Shown: positions 25,261 to 38,180 of the stretch, piece by piece | Layout of the letters: each line of letters begins with the position of its first letter | How positions within the stretch are numbered: position 1 is the stretch's first letter | From: Monarcha castaneiventris obscurior | Taxonomy: Eukaryota > Chordata > Aves > Passeriformes > Monarchidae | Assembly (NCBI GenBank): GCA_026261815.1 | Contig: JAMPIT010000481.1 | Coordinates: 1,302,001-1,366,000 of the forward strand | Length of the DNA stretch: 64,000 bases | Reading direction: 5' to 3' | Program-made: the position numbers and the translations under genes | Notes under the pieces: model-generated | Database searches by the model: none | The model's input: only the letters and a program-made list of their open reading frames with translations | Told to the model about the DNA's origin: nothing

Positions 25261-28200
25261 CACAAAGTTTTGACAAAATTCACAGTCATATTAAAAAAAA
25301 AAAAAGCTATGGGTAATTTACCACCAAATCTGAATCAGCCTTCTATGCCAGTGATGCAGCAGTGACACCATGAAGGGAATGTCTACCCAGTGACAAAAAA
25401 ACCTACCTGGGGGCTATATGAAAGTGCAGGGTGGAAAACGAACAGATTTATCTTCATTTTTTCAGACTGAAGAATAAATTTGGGTAATACAGCAGACTAC
25501 GGGGCTTGTGGAAGGCAGCACCCATTGGCCTCATGCACCCACTGGTGTGTGACCAGGGTGGTGGTGGATGTGTGGGGCCAAAGGATGCTGCTCATGGAGG
25601 TCCAGCTGTTGTGGAAAACACAGCTCAGAGGAAGCAGAGGTTGTTCTGCCTCTCATCTGGTCCCACACCAGGAAGAATCAAGCCAGCACATCCTCTGGAT
25701 CAATACATAATTTACATGTCGGTCCCCACCTCTCTCTGCACCCTTGTTATAATGTTTCCTAAATATAAAAATCGACTATCTACTGGAAAAAAAAAAAAAA
25801 AAAAAAGAAAAGAAAAACCCAAACCAACAGAACAAACAACTTTTTTGTATTGAGGTTGATTGGGCAGTGGGTGGTGAAAGATTTATCCCGGCAGTAAAGC
25901 TGGAAAATGGCTATAAACCTCAGCAGAGTGTCTGTGTGCTGGGTCCGAGGGAGGCTAATTGTTTGTTTGTTCTTCGTGTTTATGGTTTATCTGCAGCTCA
26001 GCTGACAGGAAACCTAAACCTGAAGGAAGCAGCACATCAATCGCCATTATCTGCCTCCTGTGCAGGCACTGCACACAGAGCCAGGCAGAGGGGCAGCTCG
26101 CACACCCAACCCCTCCTGGGGCATGCCGTGCCCTGGGATGCACCAGGGGTGCAGGGGAAGGAGGGAGGGAAGAGCATGGACTCACCACCATTGAGTTCAC
26201 CTCCCTCCCGAGCCCACGGCCACAGCAAGGATGTGGGTGTTGGTTGCACAAGAAAAAAGGCAATGGGATATTTCCTGCAGCACTGCCCCCGAAAGAGAGA
26301 AGATTGTTTAAAAGCGATGTGCGAGTGCCACCAGCTTTGAAATTCCCTTGGGATTTCACTTCAGTGATTTCCTTTATCCAGAAGGTGCTTGGGTGGTGGA
26401 GTGAGTTCCATAATTCAGTGGCTTTAGAGCACGATAATCATTAGTGCAGTCAGAGCAGCACCGATTGCTGTCCTTGTCACCTCCCAGCCTCGATGGGATC
26501 TGTGGTGTCTCTGTCAGGGTGTTTGTACAGGTGTGACACGCAAGCCCACCTTGGTGAAACCAGCCCAAGCCACCACAGTGGGGCTTCAGCCCCTCCGAGC
26601 GATGAACACCCTGCTGGAAGGAGCACAAACTCCCTCGCCTTGCCCTGTCTGCAGGCACAGAGGATGGAAGCAGGACGGGGCTAAAGGAGCTAACCCTGGG
26701 GAAGCATGGCACCTAAGCCTGTCCTAAAACGGTCCAGAGCACAGCTGCATCTTCTGAGCAGGTTTATATCCCTGCCAGAAACACACATCCCCCGAAACAC
26801 CAGCCCCACATGGCATTGCACTGGCCCTGTGCCTCTTGCACTGCTGCAGAGATGCTCCCTCAGGCTGGGACACCCACGGTCCCTGCCACAGCCCTTGGGC
26901 AGGGAGGATAGAGAAGTTTTCCTGCACCAAAAACTTCTCTTTAGAAATAATTTTCTGCCTCAGTTTCCCTATTTCTTCCTTTCCTTCCTGCATTGCGTCA
27001 CTGCCAACATGGCTGCAAATGCTCTGAGTGAGGGCAGGATCCTGGAGCGGGGATGTGCAGTGCCCCACACACCCGAGACCCAGAGACATTGTAATAATAA
27101 TTATTGATTTTCCAGTTCCCTTCACGTTTCATAGGGTGTTCTGCTGGAAATGATATAAATAGCTGTCTCTGTCCCTATCCCAGGGCACAATACAGCAATG
27201 TATTTTTTTCACAGTCCAAGGAAATAAAATGCAAAGTTCATTTCCCCACCATTTAAAAGTTATATTAAGGTCCAGGGTTGGATGAAGCAGGAGCAATGCG
27301 CCTGTAACTAGATAACTCCAGAGCTGGAGTGACCGCTGGGGTAAGTCACAGCTGTTACATTTGATTTATCCCAGCTCAGGGGCTCCAGCCCTGCACCCCA
27401 GGTTTCGGTTTACAGTAACTCTGTGCTCACCATCCTGCAGCAGAACCCACCCCGGTAACACACCCAGGGAGATCCAGCTGCTCTGCAGCCACTCCTGGTC
27501 CAAAAAGTGCTCTTTGGGGAGAGCAGTTCCATGCAGGAATGCACTCACTGTATCCGTGCTAAATATAGCAACAGAGCACGCAGGGAGTGTGGTCCCTCGC
27601 CCCTGAGAATTGCAGGAGAGATTATTCATTTTCACTCTGTTGTACCTTCACACTGGCAGGAATTACTTTAGCCAAGGGGATTTAATAAATGATCTGTTCA
27701 TAAACAACTGATCATTTTTCCAGCCCCACTGCTGCTCGCATCCCAAATTTCCAGAGGAAAAGGGGATGAGAGCCCGAGCACAAGCAGTGCCTACAAGCCC
27801 AGAGAGCCAGGCATTGGCACAACCTTGCTCATTATACTTCCAAGGTATTAAAAAGTCTGAGTGCGATAAGGAAAAAGGAGGCTGTAAAACTTCATCCTTA
27901 CCTTCCAGATAGTGGAACTGATCTTGCTTTTATTTATGCTGGTGTAAAGCAAAAGTGATTCCATCAGTGCTGCTGGTGCAGAACCCGAGCAGGTGATCTC
28001 AGAAGCGTGCCCGGACTCTCGGCTGGGGTTTTCTACTTTTAAATCTATTAATTTGACAAAGATTTTCTTGAGCTGCTGGAACTGCAGATCCAGCCTGCAG
28101 GGCTCAGAGTGAAGGGGGGTGAGAATGAAGCCACGTGTGCATCTTTTCTGCATCTTTTATCATCTCCACTTGCATTGTTCTGTTTGATATGATTTTAAAG

Positions 28201-28553
28201 ACAGCTGAGCAGGTTTTCTAGGTGGGAAATACAGATGGAGTGGACATGCACAGCCCCAGCATCCTACATGGGAACACGGGTATGTGCTGGGGGTTACCCT
28301 GCCGGCAGTGGATAAGGGTCTGGGGGCAACCAGAGTTAAATATGCCCAGATAAATACATGGTTCCCTGCTTGTGGACTTATTCTCCTCTCACACTTTTTC
28401 CCCCTGGTGACAAGAGGAGAACGAGTCCAGATTTGCATGTGCACAAAGGGAAACAAAATCATGCCCTTAACTCAATGCAGGCAATCCTAATTATTAGTCG
28501 TTGTTACGTTAATTATTATTACCGCTGCACAAAAGGATTGTAAATAGATAACA
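25261..28553. other. No gene seen; contains an A tract
   Basis: A pure A20 run at 25,787-25,806 continues as GAAAAGAAAAA to 25,817. The GC-rich stretch 26.0-27.1 kb is open on both strands for 130-160 codons, which reflects base composition. No coding product was recognised. Confidence 0.5.
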
Positions 28554-28960
28554 TCACCTTTTCATTTGCACCATGTAGTGGGCTTTTCTTTTTTTTTTTC
28601 TCCGGCATTTTTCCTTGATGGTACCAATTAAGAAACCACAAGACAAATGTTGGGGAATCAGCTTGCGGGTGGTAATTTCCTTGCCAGCGAGGACGCAGCG
28701 CAGAGCCCGCAGCCTGCTGCTCTGCAGGTACCGCACGCTGCAGTGCTGACAGCAGTAAAAACTTGTCTCTGACAGTAAACTAAGCATGTATGACCCGGAA
28801 GACATAGAGAGCAGATAAGGGCAGGAACACAGACTCCATTTAGTGCTATTAAAATGGTTAAGTAGACTTACGATCAGAGATGCCAGGCTGAAATTGGAGA
28901 CGCTCGGAAAGTGAGGAGTGGCAGATGCATGGCCGGCAAGTCAGCCTGCAACTTGGGTTC
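28554..28960. promoter_or_regulatory. CpG-retaining patch; possible regulatory block or exon
   Basis: Seven CpGs fall between 28,665 and 28,737 (28,665, 28,688, 28,694, 28,699, 28,708, 28,732, 28,736), inside otherwise CpG-poor DNA. An 83-codon minus-strand frame beginning with ATG at 28,805 crosses the patch. It has a cysteine cluster, but its end is a translated T-rich tract (a KKKRK-type tail). No convincing splice donor was seen, so regulatory constraint is the more likely reading. Confidence 0.22.
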
Positions 28961-31700
28961 CTGCAGCACAGACGGCTTGTGCCGTGTTTCCGGGCTAGGA
29001 AATTTTAAAGTATGAGAACGTTTCAGTGGAGAAAGTGTTTTTTGCAAAGCAGCATTTCTGGGAATCTTACCCAGGAGGGAGAAGCAGCTTCAGCATCACT
29101 TTGTGGGACTGTGACAGGCATTGCAGTGAGTGAAAAGGTTTGTTCTTATCAAGATACAGAGACACTCGCAGGTACAAACCCACACCCTGCAGCACCATTG
29201 ACCAGGACGGGACACCCAGAATTTTAAACAATTCAGTTTGGATCTGAGTTGTCTGGGGAGGTCTGCAGTGAGCACTGGCCCAGGACTCAGTCCTCAGCCC
29301 TGGTGCCAGGGCACAGCTGTGACCCTTGTGACCCCAGTGATGCTTGGGACAGTCCCTGACTCTTCCCCCCTCTCCCTCCAGTGCCACAGAGCTGTGCTGC
29401 CCTCCCGGGACCATCAGGGCAAGGACCACTGAGTCCAACATCCGAGCACAGCTCTAACTGTGCTGCAGAACCCACGCGCGTGGTGTTTGAGAGAACAAAC
29501 ACCTCTTGTTTTATTACCATTTATGTGACAAATTGATTTATGGTTGATAGTGACAGAAAGAACCTGACACAGAAAAAATATTTTTTTTAATCAAGGAATG
29601 ATCGCCATAAAGAATGTGCTATATCAGTCAAATCTATCCAGCTGCAAATACCCTATATGGCAGCATTAAGAAGATGTATTTATTATAAACAACTTTTTAA
29701 GGCGACTGAGGCTTGGAGGATTTTGACACAGGAAAGGATGAGAAGTATCATAATTCCATATGTGTCCAGGCATTGTGGGCTTCCTAATGAAATTTCCAGG
29801 GTTTGTGGGAGCTCTTGATATACGCCTGTTACAGCTGTCAGGAGTAGTACAGGTCCTGAAATATTTATTATTGCTTGTTTTTCACCCATATCCCTCTTGC
29901 ATCCCTTGTGCTCCATAACACAGAGGTTCCCTGACACTCATCACCCAGCCACTGTGTCCCCATCCGATGCTTTCTGTCCCTTCTGTTCTCAGCTTTCCTT
30001 CTTTCCAGGAAGCTCCAAGGTGCTTTCAGAAGGAACCTCATATCCCACAGTTCAGCAGCCTCCTCTCCTTGTTCCTTGGTTCTTCGGTCCCATTTTCCCA
30101 TCCCTTTCCTCTGTTACTTTCCATGCCACTCTGTGGACGCCCAGAACCCCAGCTACTCCATCAGGACAGCAACAAGACAGGAAAAAATGAAGGAATAACA
30201 TTCTTCAAAGGGTAACCCAGCGGGTGGATTTTCATGCCTCCACCTTCCTACTCCTCCCATCCACGGGAGTGTGTTCCCTGCCTGCCATCCCTTCCCCTCC
30301 ATCCTATTACAAACACAGCAGTCGATCATTTGTTTCCTGTCCTTGAGGCATTGCCAGTGTGTGACCTGCCGAGCTGGCTCCAATTCTTCACTCTCTTCCT
30401 CGTGGCTGGTTGTTTCCCCATCTCTCTGTGCACCAGCAAACACACGTCGTTCACGGCTTTGCTCCGCGTCTTTTATCTTCCACTCTGTCTTCTGAAGGTG
30501 TGTTCGTTTTTAAAAATTCTCATTTATGCTGGTCTTGAAGATAGTCTCTAGAAAAAAAAATTAGCTGGGGTTAGTTTATGTCAAACCTTATGCTGAGGTT
30601 TGCTCAGTAGAAGTACAGAAGTAAATGAAGCCACTGGGTAACAGTAAGAACCCAGACTAAGGTAGGGAAAGAGGAGCAGGAAAAGTTCTTCCTGCTTCGA
30701 AAATTTGATCCAAGAATTTCTTTTTAATCTTTCACCCCTTCTAATTTTGGGGAATTTGTCCAAAACAAAAAATATCCTAATTCATGAGAACAATTCATGT
30801 ACATAAAAGAAGTTGAAAGGCTGCTGTTTCCTCTTTTACAATGTTTCTTTTTTGTCCTCTCCTTGTTTTATATTGAAAACAGTGGGGGTGATAAATAAGA
30901 AAGACAAAAGAGAAAGAAAACTGCTTTAGTCCTTTTTTTTTGCTTTTTTCAGAATTTTTTTTAAAGAATTTTGGCTCAGTGTGTTCCTGTTGGTGTATTT
31001 TCCCTGTGCCCAGCAGAATTACTGCTACCTCCCTGAAAAGCAAAGCAGGAATGGCCCCAGGAGGGAGGAGAGGTGACTCTCCCCAGACATTATCTGGCAA
31101 AGGCAGTAGCTGTTTTGGGGATAAACAGTGACGAATTGGCTCCAGCTCCTTGCCAGAGCATTAGATAAGCAGTGTAGGACCATACAAATCAGCCCTGCCT
31201 GTTCCTGGTTGCATTTGTGCCCCTTCACCTCCTAAACTTGCCAGTGCCCCAGGTGCCCTTTGCTGGCTGCTTGGGTATGGATGGTGTTGGCTTAAAATGG
31301 ACGGAGCCAAAGGCAGACTGATGGGGAGGGGAACACGGCACCGGGCTGGGCTCTGATCCTCCCCTCCAGCCTCCGGACCTGGTTCTGCAGTGTCTGTGTG
31401 TCCTTCGTTTTCTGCAACCTGCACTCAGCCCTGCATTGCAGCAGCACAGGAGTCCCCTCTCTGTGCGGCTCCTGGAGCTCGCCGGGGGCTGCACCAACCT
31501 GCAGCTCGCTCTGAGCTGGGGGGAAAGGGCAGGGAAACGTCCCAGGGCCCCCAGAGCCTCCTGTCTCCAGCAGAGATTTCCCCAGCCCAGCTCTGGAGGC
31601 CGTGCAAGGGTGTAGGGAAGCCCCTGTGTACCAGAGTGACCTCCTCAAGTAAAGAAACCCATAATTTCTACTAGTGCTGGAGTGAGCCAGTCTCTGTCAG
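28961..31700. other. No gene seen; anonymous
   Basis: GC-richer at 29.2-29.5 kb and 31.2-31.65 kb, where overlapping frames on both strands reach about 120 codons; this is a composition effect. T-rich simple tracts lie near 30.93-30.96 kb. Confidence 0.5.
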
Positions 31701-31708
31701 TGCTTTAG

Positions 31709-31750
31709 GATATAGATATATATTTATAGATAGATATATATTTATTTAGG
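31709..31750. repeat. AT-rich simple repeat (ATAG/ATAT type)
   Basis: An imperfect run of TATAGATATATA and TTTATAGATAGATA units. It is too degenerate to count as one perfect motif. Confidence 0.7.
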
Positions 31751-34700
31751 ATCATTTCTGCGTGCTGCAAAGCTCCTCTGGACAGACAAAGAGATCCTCA
31801 TCAAGCAGAGTCATTCCAGCAATGAGATCCCGGGCTGACGGGATTAAAACCTGTCATCCCAGATTTTGGGGGGGGTTTCTTTCTGATGTCCTTCTTCCAC
31901 ACATGCACCCCCTGAATGGAGGAGGGAAACCAGCACAGTCAAACCTTTGGAACAGCCTCTGCGTTGTGGCTCGAAGTAGAAAACGTTGGGTGCCAAATTT
32001 TTTACTGCAGTGTAAATTAAAATGCCTGGACTAAGATGATAGACACATCGCATGGAGATCAGCACAGCCTCCTGCCTGGTCAGACATATATTAGAATAGA
32101 GAGCAAACGATTCCCGAAGGCAGTGTGTGATTGAGAGAAAAAAAATAAAATAAACCTCAGCCAAGGGGGATCAGGACTCTGGTACCAAGGCCTCTCAAAC
32201 CTTTGGGTGGTTTGAAGGGGCTGGAGGAGGCTTGTGGCTCCCAAGCATGAATCCTGCCCATCAGACACGCTGCAGATACTTGTCTCTCCCAGTGTGATTA
32301 CACTCTGAAAAGTGACTTACCATTACTACCCTTGTGGGATTCCAGGCTTATAGGCTGTAGTTAATTTTCCAGATTAAGAAAAAACCACATGAAAAACATG
32401 AAGGGGTTTTGTTTCTTTCTTTTGTTTGTTTGGGATTTTTTTATTTTTTCTTTAATTTTGCTGGGCTGTTTCCTGGCTGGAAGCTCAGTAGAGTCACCCC
32501 AGGCTTTGGGGGTGAAGAGGAGCCATAACTCCTCCCATCAGTGGGACAGAGTGATGGGAAGGGAGGCAGCTCCTGCCCTGAAATCACTGCTGGGTGGCTA
32601 TGCCCTGCTAGCAGGGCCAAAAGGTAGTAAGGGATATATTTTATCACTAAAGTCAGCAGATCTGAGGATGAACACGCAGATCTGTAGGAAGCTGATGGTT
32701 TTGAGGGCACCTTTGATGTGTGACCACACTTTAACCTGACTGGGTTCAACAGCAGGACACGGCAGGGACTGGCTCTTTTGTGGGCACTTGCAGCGGCTGG
32801 TGATGGCACAAACCTGCATTAACACTTTCCCAGAGTAAACAAGCACCTGCTCAGCAGGGAAAAAGCCTTTCCTCCAGACAGGAGAGGAGTTAATGAGGAT
32901 TTCCAGGGTTTGTGCGTAAGTGTATCACAGTGTTGGGGCTGTTTGGGTCGTTCCTTTGACCAGATTGTTCAGGGATGATGCGCAGCTCCCCTAAAACAGA
33001 AGGATTTTCTATGGCTTTGCTTCAGGTCCTCGAGCCCTATATGATCCCTGCAGCTCCCAGATCCCACTGAACCCCTGACCTGGCCTGAGAGCAGGAGCTG
33101 TCCCCACCAGTGCTGCAGACAGCAACTCCTCATCCCTTAATCGCTGTTTCCACCCTGGGCATGGTTTCTGCCTGGCACTTTCGGGAGCAAAGTCCCGTCT
33201 TGCAGCTTTGCACACACATGGAATTCACGAAACAGGAGCAAGGAATTTATCAGGAGTCCTTTCCAGCCATGCTGCATGCACGCGAGTATTTTTTCATGTT
33301 TGCATACAGTGTGCTCTCTGCTGACAAATAAATGTATTTATTAATTCACACCTGGCTTGGTCCCTGCTCTGTGCTGCCAGGCCCAGCCATGTGGGTCAGC
33401 AGCAGGGATCAGTTTTTAGTATTATTTCCCCCAGTCGTGTGGCTATAGGGGCTGCAGCCTCACGCTCCCAGTGAACTGTAAAACCAATTTTAAAAAGACA
33501 TTTCAGGAATTAATGCAATGCCCACTGCAATCACACGTTGGGCTGCTGAGGAGGCATATTCCAGCCTGGAATTTGTTACCTGGCCAGGCCATTCGTCACT
33601 GCACAAGAAGAGAAAACTTCCCCACCTTGTAGCCCCTCTGTGCAAGGACAAGGTAGAAATACAGACAGGCTGGGATGTGGTTTTCATCCTGCTCCCACTT
33701 CTCTGGAGTCAGTACCATGCTGTGCTCTAGGTTTGCAGGTAAAAGGGTTTTTAACAATTTTTTTAGCAATAATCAGGCCTTTGGTAGGCCCTCACTCTCC
33801 CAGCGTAGCTCATCTGTGGGAGATCACAAAGCGTTCCACAAGGTGTGTGAATAATTCAGCTGTTGCATGAGGAAACTGAGGCAGGGAGGAGCTGCCAGCC
33901 CCCAGGGTGCTGGGATGGGGCCCAGGGCTGTGTGTCCCACGGGAGCCGTGCTGCAGAGCAGCCAGCTCGGCACTGCTCGGCTCCGGGGTGCCGCTGGCAG
34001 GAGCATCCCAGCTCCCAGGAGCCAGGTTTCAGAGGCCATTAGGTGCCTAATGATGCAGGCAGACACCTGGTGGCATTTGCACTGGGAATGAGGTGCTTTG
34101 CATGCCTCGGCACCTCTGAAAATCCCACCAGGCACCTACCTGCAGCTGTAAGCGTCTGCAAAAGCCAGAGTGTTTTCAAACTGCTGCCTGGGAGGCTGCC
34201 CTGGGCTGTACAAAAGGCTGTTTTGGCTGCAGCCGTGGGTCTTCAGCAGGGGAGGGAAAGGCTGGAGGGCACCACGTGTCAACCAGTCCCTTACAAGAAA
34301 TACCCATCGCCCCAAGCTTCCCCCTGGCTGCCACCCACGGGGTCCCCAAGCTCGGCTGCTGCGCACGGAGCTGTCACCACATCTCACCCACTCCTCCAAC
34401 ATTGCCTTTGGGTGAGTTGAATGGTTTTTGAAGAAGAGTTTAGCACAGTCTCCACCCTTTTTGCACAAGCACTCCACACCTGTGCCCATATCTGCTTATA
34501 CTTCTTGTACCTCCGGGCACAAGGCACTTCCCTTGGCAGGGCAGAGGCAGGCAGTGGTCCCTGCAGAGGAGAGGGGGCAGGGATGAGCTGCTGGATTGCA
34601 TCTCTGGACATCGTCCTGTGGATGCCCGTGGACATCTCGTTGGGTTTACAAACATTGTGGGCAGCAATTTTGCCAGAGGCTCTCAGGAGACCTCAGCTGG

Positions 34701-35835
34701 AGTAGGGTTTGGATAACAAATACTTGTGGCTTGGGGGATCAAATGGCTCAGGAAGGGGATGCGTGGGGGAGTTTCATAAATGCTCTGATGCTCCCATATT
34801 CCAGCAACAAGAAAACCTGGATCCCTCACCCCAGCTTTGAAAAGGTTCTTACAGTTTTGTACGTGCTCTGAGCCCCCCTCAGACCTCAGCCCAAACCTGC
34901 CTTGCTGGACCTCCCCCAGCCTTGTCAAGCTGGAAAGCAAATGATCCAATAATTTATTCTTAAAATCAATATTCCTGGATGACTCCCTTAATAAGGAATT
35001 TATTTCCATGTTATTTGGCAAAAAGTAGAAGTCACGCCTCCTGGTACATGGTTGATTTTCCAAGTTTGTGGAAAACAGGCAGAGAAAACAAGAGGTTTCA
35101 GTAGCTGTAAAATAATCTACAAGACAGAGTGTGTCTCCTCATCTTCTTGCAGAAAGTTTTATTCAGCTCAGGTTTTCTATACGATCCAGGGATGAATGAA
35201 ATACCTGGGAAGAGCACAAAGTAACATTATTTATGGAGAACAGCAAAAGAGCATCCCCTTTCTTAGTATGCAGTTTTGGGAAAAGCAGAATTTCGAGATT
35301 TAAATTAGATTCCTCTCACCTAATTTCGATTCATCCCAAACTTAAAAACAGGTCTGGTGCAGAAGTGGTGTTCTCTTGGTCTTCCCAATGTTCCTCATGT
35401 CTTTCAGATATCCATTCCTTGGTAAAGACTGGAAGACCATGAACACAGATTGAGCACCCCAGTTGTCCTCTCCACTACACACATTTCCCCATCAGTGAGC
35501 CCTAATCATCCATAAAGTCACCCCCCACCATCACCTGAGACATTTAAAACTAAACTCAATGAAGGACTGGCCCTTATCACAACTCAGTAATTTGGTAAGC
35601 CCAAATTTTGATCCTTGCCAAAAACTGCCACAGCTCCACAGATAAGCTGACCTATCACTGCAAGGATCCAGTGCTCAGGGTGGGCACCTGCCTTTCAAAA
35701 CTGCTCCTTCTGCCTCCAAATTCAATAAGTCCTTTGCTAAAAGCTTAAGCTGAGTGGTGCCAGCTGACTTGGGTGGAATGTGTCTTGGCACCTCTCTGAA
35801 TCAGGGCCCCCACTTGGAAGGGTTTTATTTAGAAA
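31751..35835. other. No gene seen; anonymous noncoding DNA
   Basis: Several frames of 100-126 codons occur on both strands, notably at 33.8-34.7 kb where GC is higher. None has recognisable domains or paired splice sites. No repeat family was recognised. Confidence 0.5.
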
Positions 35836-35945
35836 ATCATAAAACCATAGAATATTTTGGGTTGGAGAGGTCCTTTAAAGGTCACAAAGTCCAATCCCCC
35901 TGCAACGAGCAGGGAGACCTTCCGTACGCCTCACGCTTGCTAAGC
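35836..35945 (-). mobile_element. CR1 LINE fragment (3' end), minus orientation
   Basis: The plus strand reads AATCATAAAACCATAGAATA and then TTTTGGGTTGGAGAGGTCCT, followed by TTAAAGGTCACAAAGTCCAA. This matches a diverged reverse-oriented CR1 3' end with two terminal repeat units. The copy is short and more diverged than the one at 8.9 kb. Confidence 0.82.
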
Positions 35946-35960
35946 CTGGGATGAAAACCC

Positions 35961-35998
35961 TTTTCTTTTTTTGTTTTCTTTTTTTTTTTTTTTTGTTT
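35961..35998. repeat. T-rich simple tract
   Basis: Interrupted T runs (TTTTC, TTTTTTTG, a long T run, then TTTG) lie directly right of the CR1 fragment. They are not part of the CR1 structure as I know it. Confidence 0.8.
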
Positions 35999-36122
35999 GA
36001 AATGGTTTGTTTGCTAGTAAATTCACAGTACGGCTGAGGTAGCACATTTGTGTTGTTAGGTACAAAGATAATGGAGGATTAAAATGCTGACAAGTGTGTA
36101 GAGAGGAAAATGATTTGGTTAC

Positions 36123-36320
36123 CTCTTAGCGATGCAGCAGCAGCTGGAGTGAGCCCTGCATCTGTGGCTGCTTCCAGGCAATTACTGCTTCCCTCCCAGC
36201 GCTCCTGACAAATGCTGCAGCTCTCCTGCTTTGAACTGTCAAACGCAGAAGTTGCCATGAGAAGTGGTTTCCCTTCTTTGGCCTTTCTTTTAGCTTTGCT
36301 GTGATCCATTTGGAGTATTT
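36123..36320 (-). CDS. Candidate internal exon, unknown protein
   Basis: Not a recognised gene. On the minus strand a good acceptor (GATTTTTCCCTGTAG) ends just before 36,320 and a good donor (AAGAG|GTAACC) follows 36,123. The 198-bp interval is open in one frame as 65 complete codons with a split codon at each end, so both boundaries are phase 1 and the exon could be skipped without shifting frame. The product starts with a basic stretch (DHSKAKRKAKEGKP, residues 5-18), has C-S-I-C at residues 34-37 and a third Cys at 47, and ends alanine-rich. A second frame is open almost to the end, which weakens the case. A perfect kappa-B-type site, GGGAATTTCC, lies about 30 bp upstream in the putative intron (36,352-36,361). 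No neighbouring exon was found, so a chance match is quite possible. Confidence 0.2.
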
Positions 36321-36362
36321 CTACAGGGAAAAATCCTAGCATTTTTGTGGTGGAAATTCCCC

Positions 36363-36589
36363 AGGCAGGAGGGTGAGACGAGCCTCAGCACTTGGTGTCT
36401 TTGTGAACTTCACAGGTTTGCTCAGAAAACGTACCAAAGTGACTTTAATACGATCTTTAATTCGACTTCAATATCTCCAATTCCAGAGTGTGGCTTTCCC
36501 GGTATTCCCCGCGGCTGTGCCAAGAGCCCATTACCCGGGTGAATGAACTCCCCTTTGGGCCAGCCATTGCCTTCCTTCTGCCACCTCCA
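36363..36589. other. No gene seen; anonymous
   Basis: Short unique stretch between the exon candidate and the next AT-rich block. It holds a few CpGs near 36,500-36,540 and nothing recognisable. Confidence 0.4.
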
Positions 36590-36920
36590 ACTCTTGTAAA
36601 AACAAACACGGGCTCCCTAAGTGCAATTAGCATCCGAGGAATGCCGAGAGAGGGAGATTAATCATTCATAAACTAAACAAATACTGTTCTGATCCCATTA
36701 GCCAAGAGACAGCGTCTCCTGTTAATTTACTTCTGTTTGAGGTGTATCTATTAACCCCTTTTAATCAGCTATTATTCTAGTTAAACTCTTAACTGGGCTT
36801 GGTTATCAGAGGATGGGACCCTTCTGACATGAGATCAAATTAAGATTATGGAAAACTTGTCAGGAATGAAGAGACTTGCATTCGTAATTAAGTTATAACC
36901 TAATTAAAAAAAATGAGGTG
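36590..36920. promoter_or_regulatory. Candidate conserved noncoding element
   Basis: AT-rich, repeat-free block with many homeodomain-type cores: GATTAATCATTCATAAAC near 36,657-36,674, CTATTAACCCCTTTTAATC near 36,748-36,766 and TTCTAGTTAAACTCTTAACT near 36,774-36,793. The texture is that of a conserved enhancer; no alignment was available. Confidence 0.32.
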
Positions 36921-38180
36921 TGCTTCTGAGGAGAGCCCCACAGCACTGCTTCTCCTGAGCATCCTCTTCCCTCCACGGAGGTCTCTCTGCTGAGTTTTGT
37001 CAACCTAAACTCAACCAGACAGGTGTCACCATTGTCTGCCTTGACGTGCTCACCCCCTGACACGTGCAGCTCTTCTCTGTGGCTCCCTTTGTATCTACGA
37101 CAGAGCTGAAAATTTAATTTTTTTTCAAAAATGTCAGAGAGGCACCTGAAGTTAATACATTTACGAGTTTGCAGCCCTCCACTTAAAGTCAATTCCTGGC
37201 AGTGGATCCGTGTGTCCTGGCAGCGGGAATGTCTGTGGCGGGATGGGCTCTCCCAGTCTCCTCATTTAGGGAGTGCGCTGGCGAGGGAAAATTTAATATT
37301 TTAGACTACTGGCAGCAGTGTATTAGATCTCCAGGTTTCTGAGGTCACCCTCAGGGAGCAGCTTCCTTCTGCCCACACCCATGGGCAGGAGCAGTTGGGA
37401 GCTGGGAGGAGAAGCGAGTGCCCTGGAGATGCTGCTGGCATCCCGTGTGATGCCACCCGGTCTTGGCACTGCTTCTGGGTGAGATGGAGCAGCCAGGCTG
37501 GGCAGGCCAGCAGGAGAGGCTGCCCTGCTTTGGGATCATCACTCTGTGTTTAATGCCATGAAGGAATGCTGCAGGAGCCAGGGTCCCAGCCTGGGAGCTG
37601 GTGCTGCTCCAGTCACTCAGCCTGAAAGTGAGCGGTGAGAGGAAAAGGCTGCGTCCTGTGTCTCCAAAGTCATTGCTCTCCCAAGCACCCAAATTTTCCA
37701 CTTTTTGGGTGCATGGCACTGCCAAAGCAGAGCTGGCTTTGCCTCAGTGGGCAGCCCCATAGAGGCTGGGGCTGAGCCTTGGTAAAAGGCAGCCCTGCAC
37801 CCACAGAGGCAGAGCTGATGCTCTGGAAATAAGAATTTTGATTAAATTGCTCAGTTTCTATTTTAAGAACCAGAACAGCTCAAATGGATTTCATTTTCCT
37901 CCAACTGAGAACAGAATTTTAAGAAAAATTTGCAATTTAAGCCTGAAAATCTTAGAGCCAATTACATCCATTTCCACACTGGGGATCACTTCCATGACAA
38001 CTCACGCAATCAACCAAATAAAGGAAAAGGAGGAAAGTCTCACCTGAGCTGCCCAGCTCCCAATTAGCAAAAAGTAAATAACTCTTATTTTCTCTCTCTT
38101 GCTTCCTGGGCTGTGATGGCTGATGAGAGTGGTGAGATGAGAGCCCTCCCTTCCTGCTTCAGTGCATAAATACTGCATCT
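36921..38180. other. No gene seen; anonymous
   Basis: A 124-codon minus-strand frame at 37,351-37,725 and shorter ones are unrecognisable. Confidence 0.5.

Noticed and set aside
27688..27718. AAATGATC…GATCATTT inverted repeat as a hairpin
   Set aside because: Arms of about 8 bp in AT-rich DNA; not distinguishable from chance.
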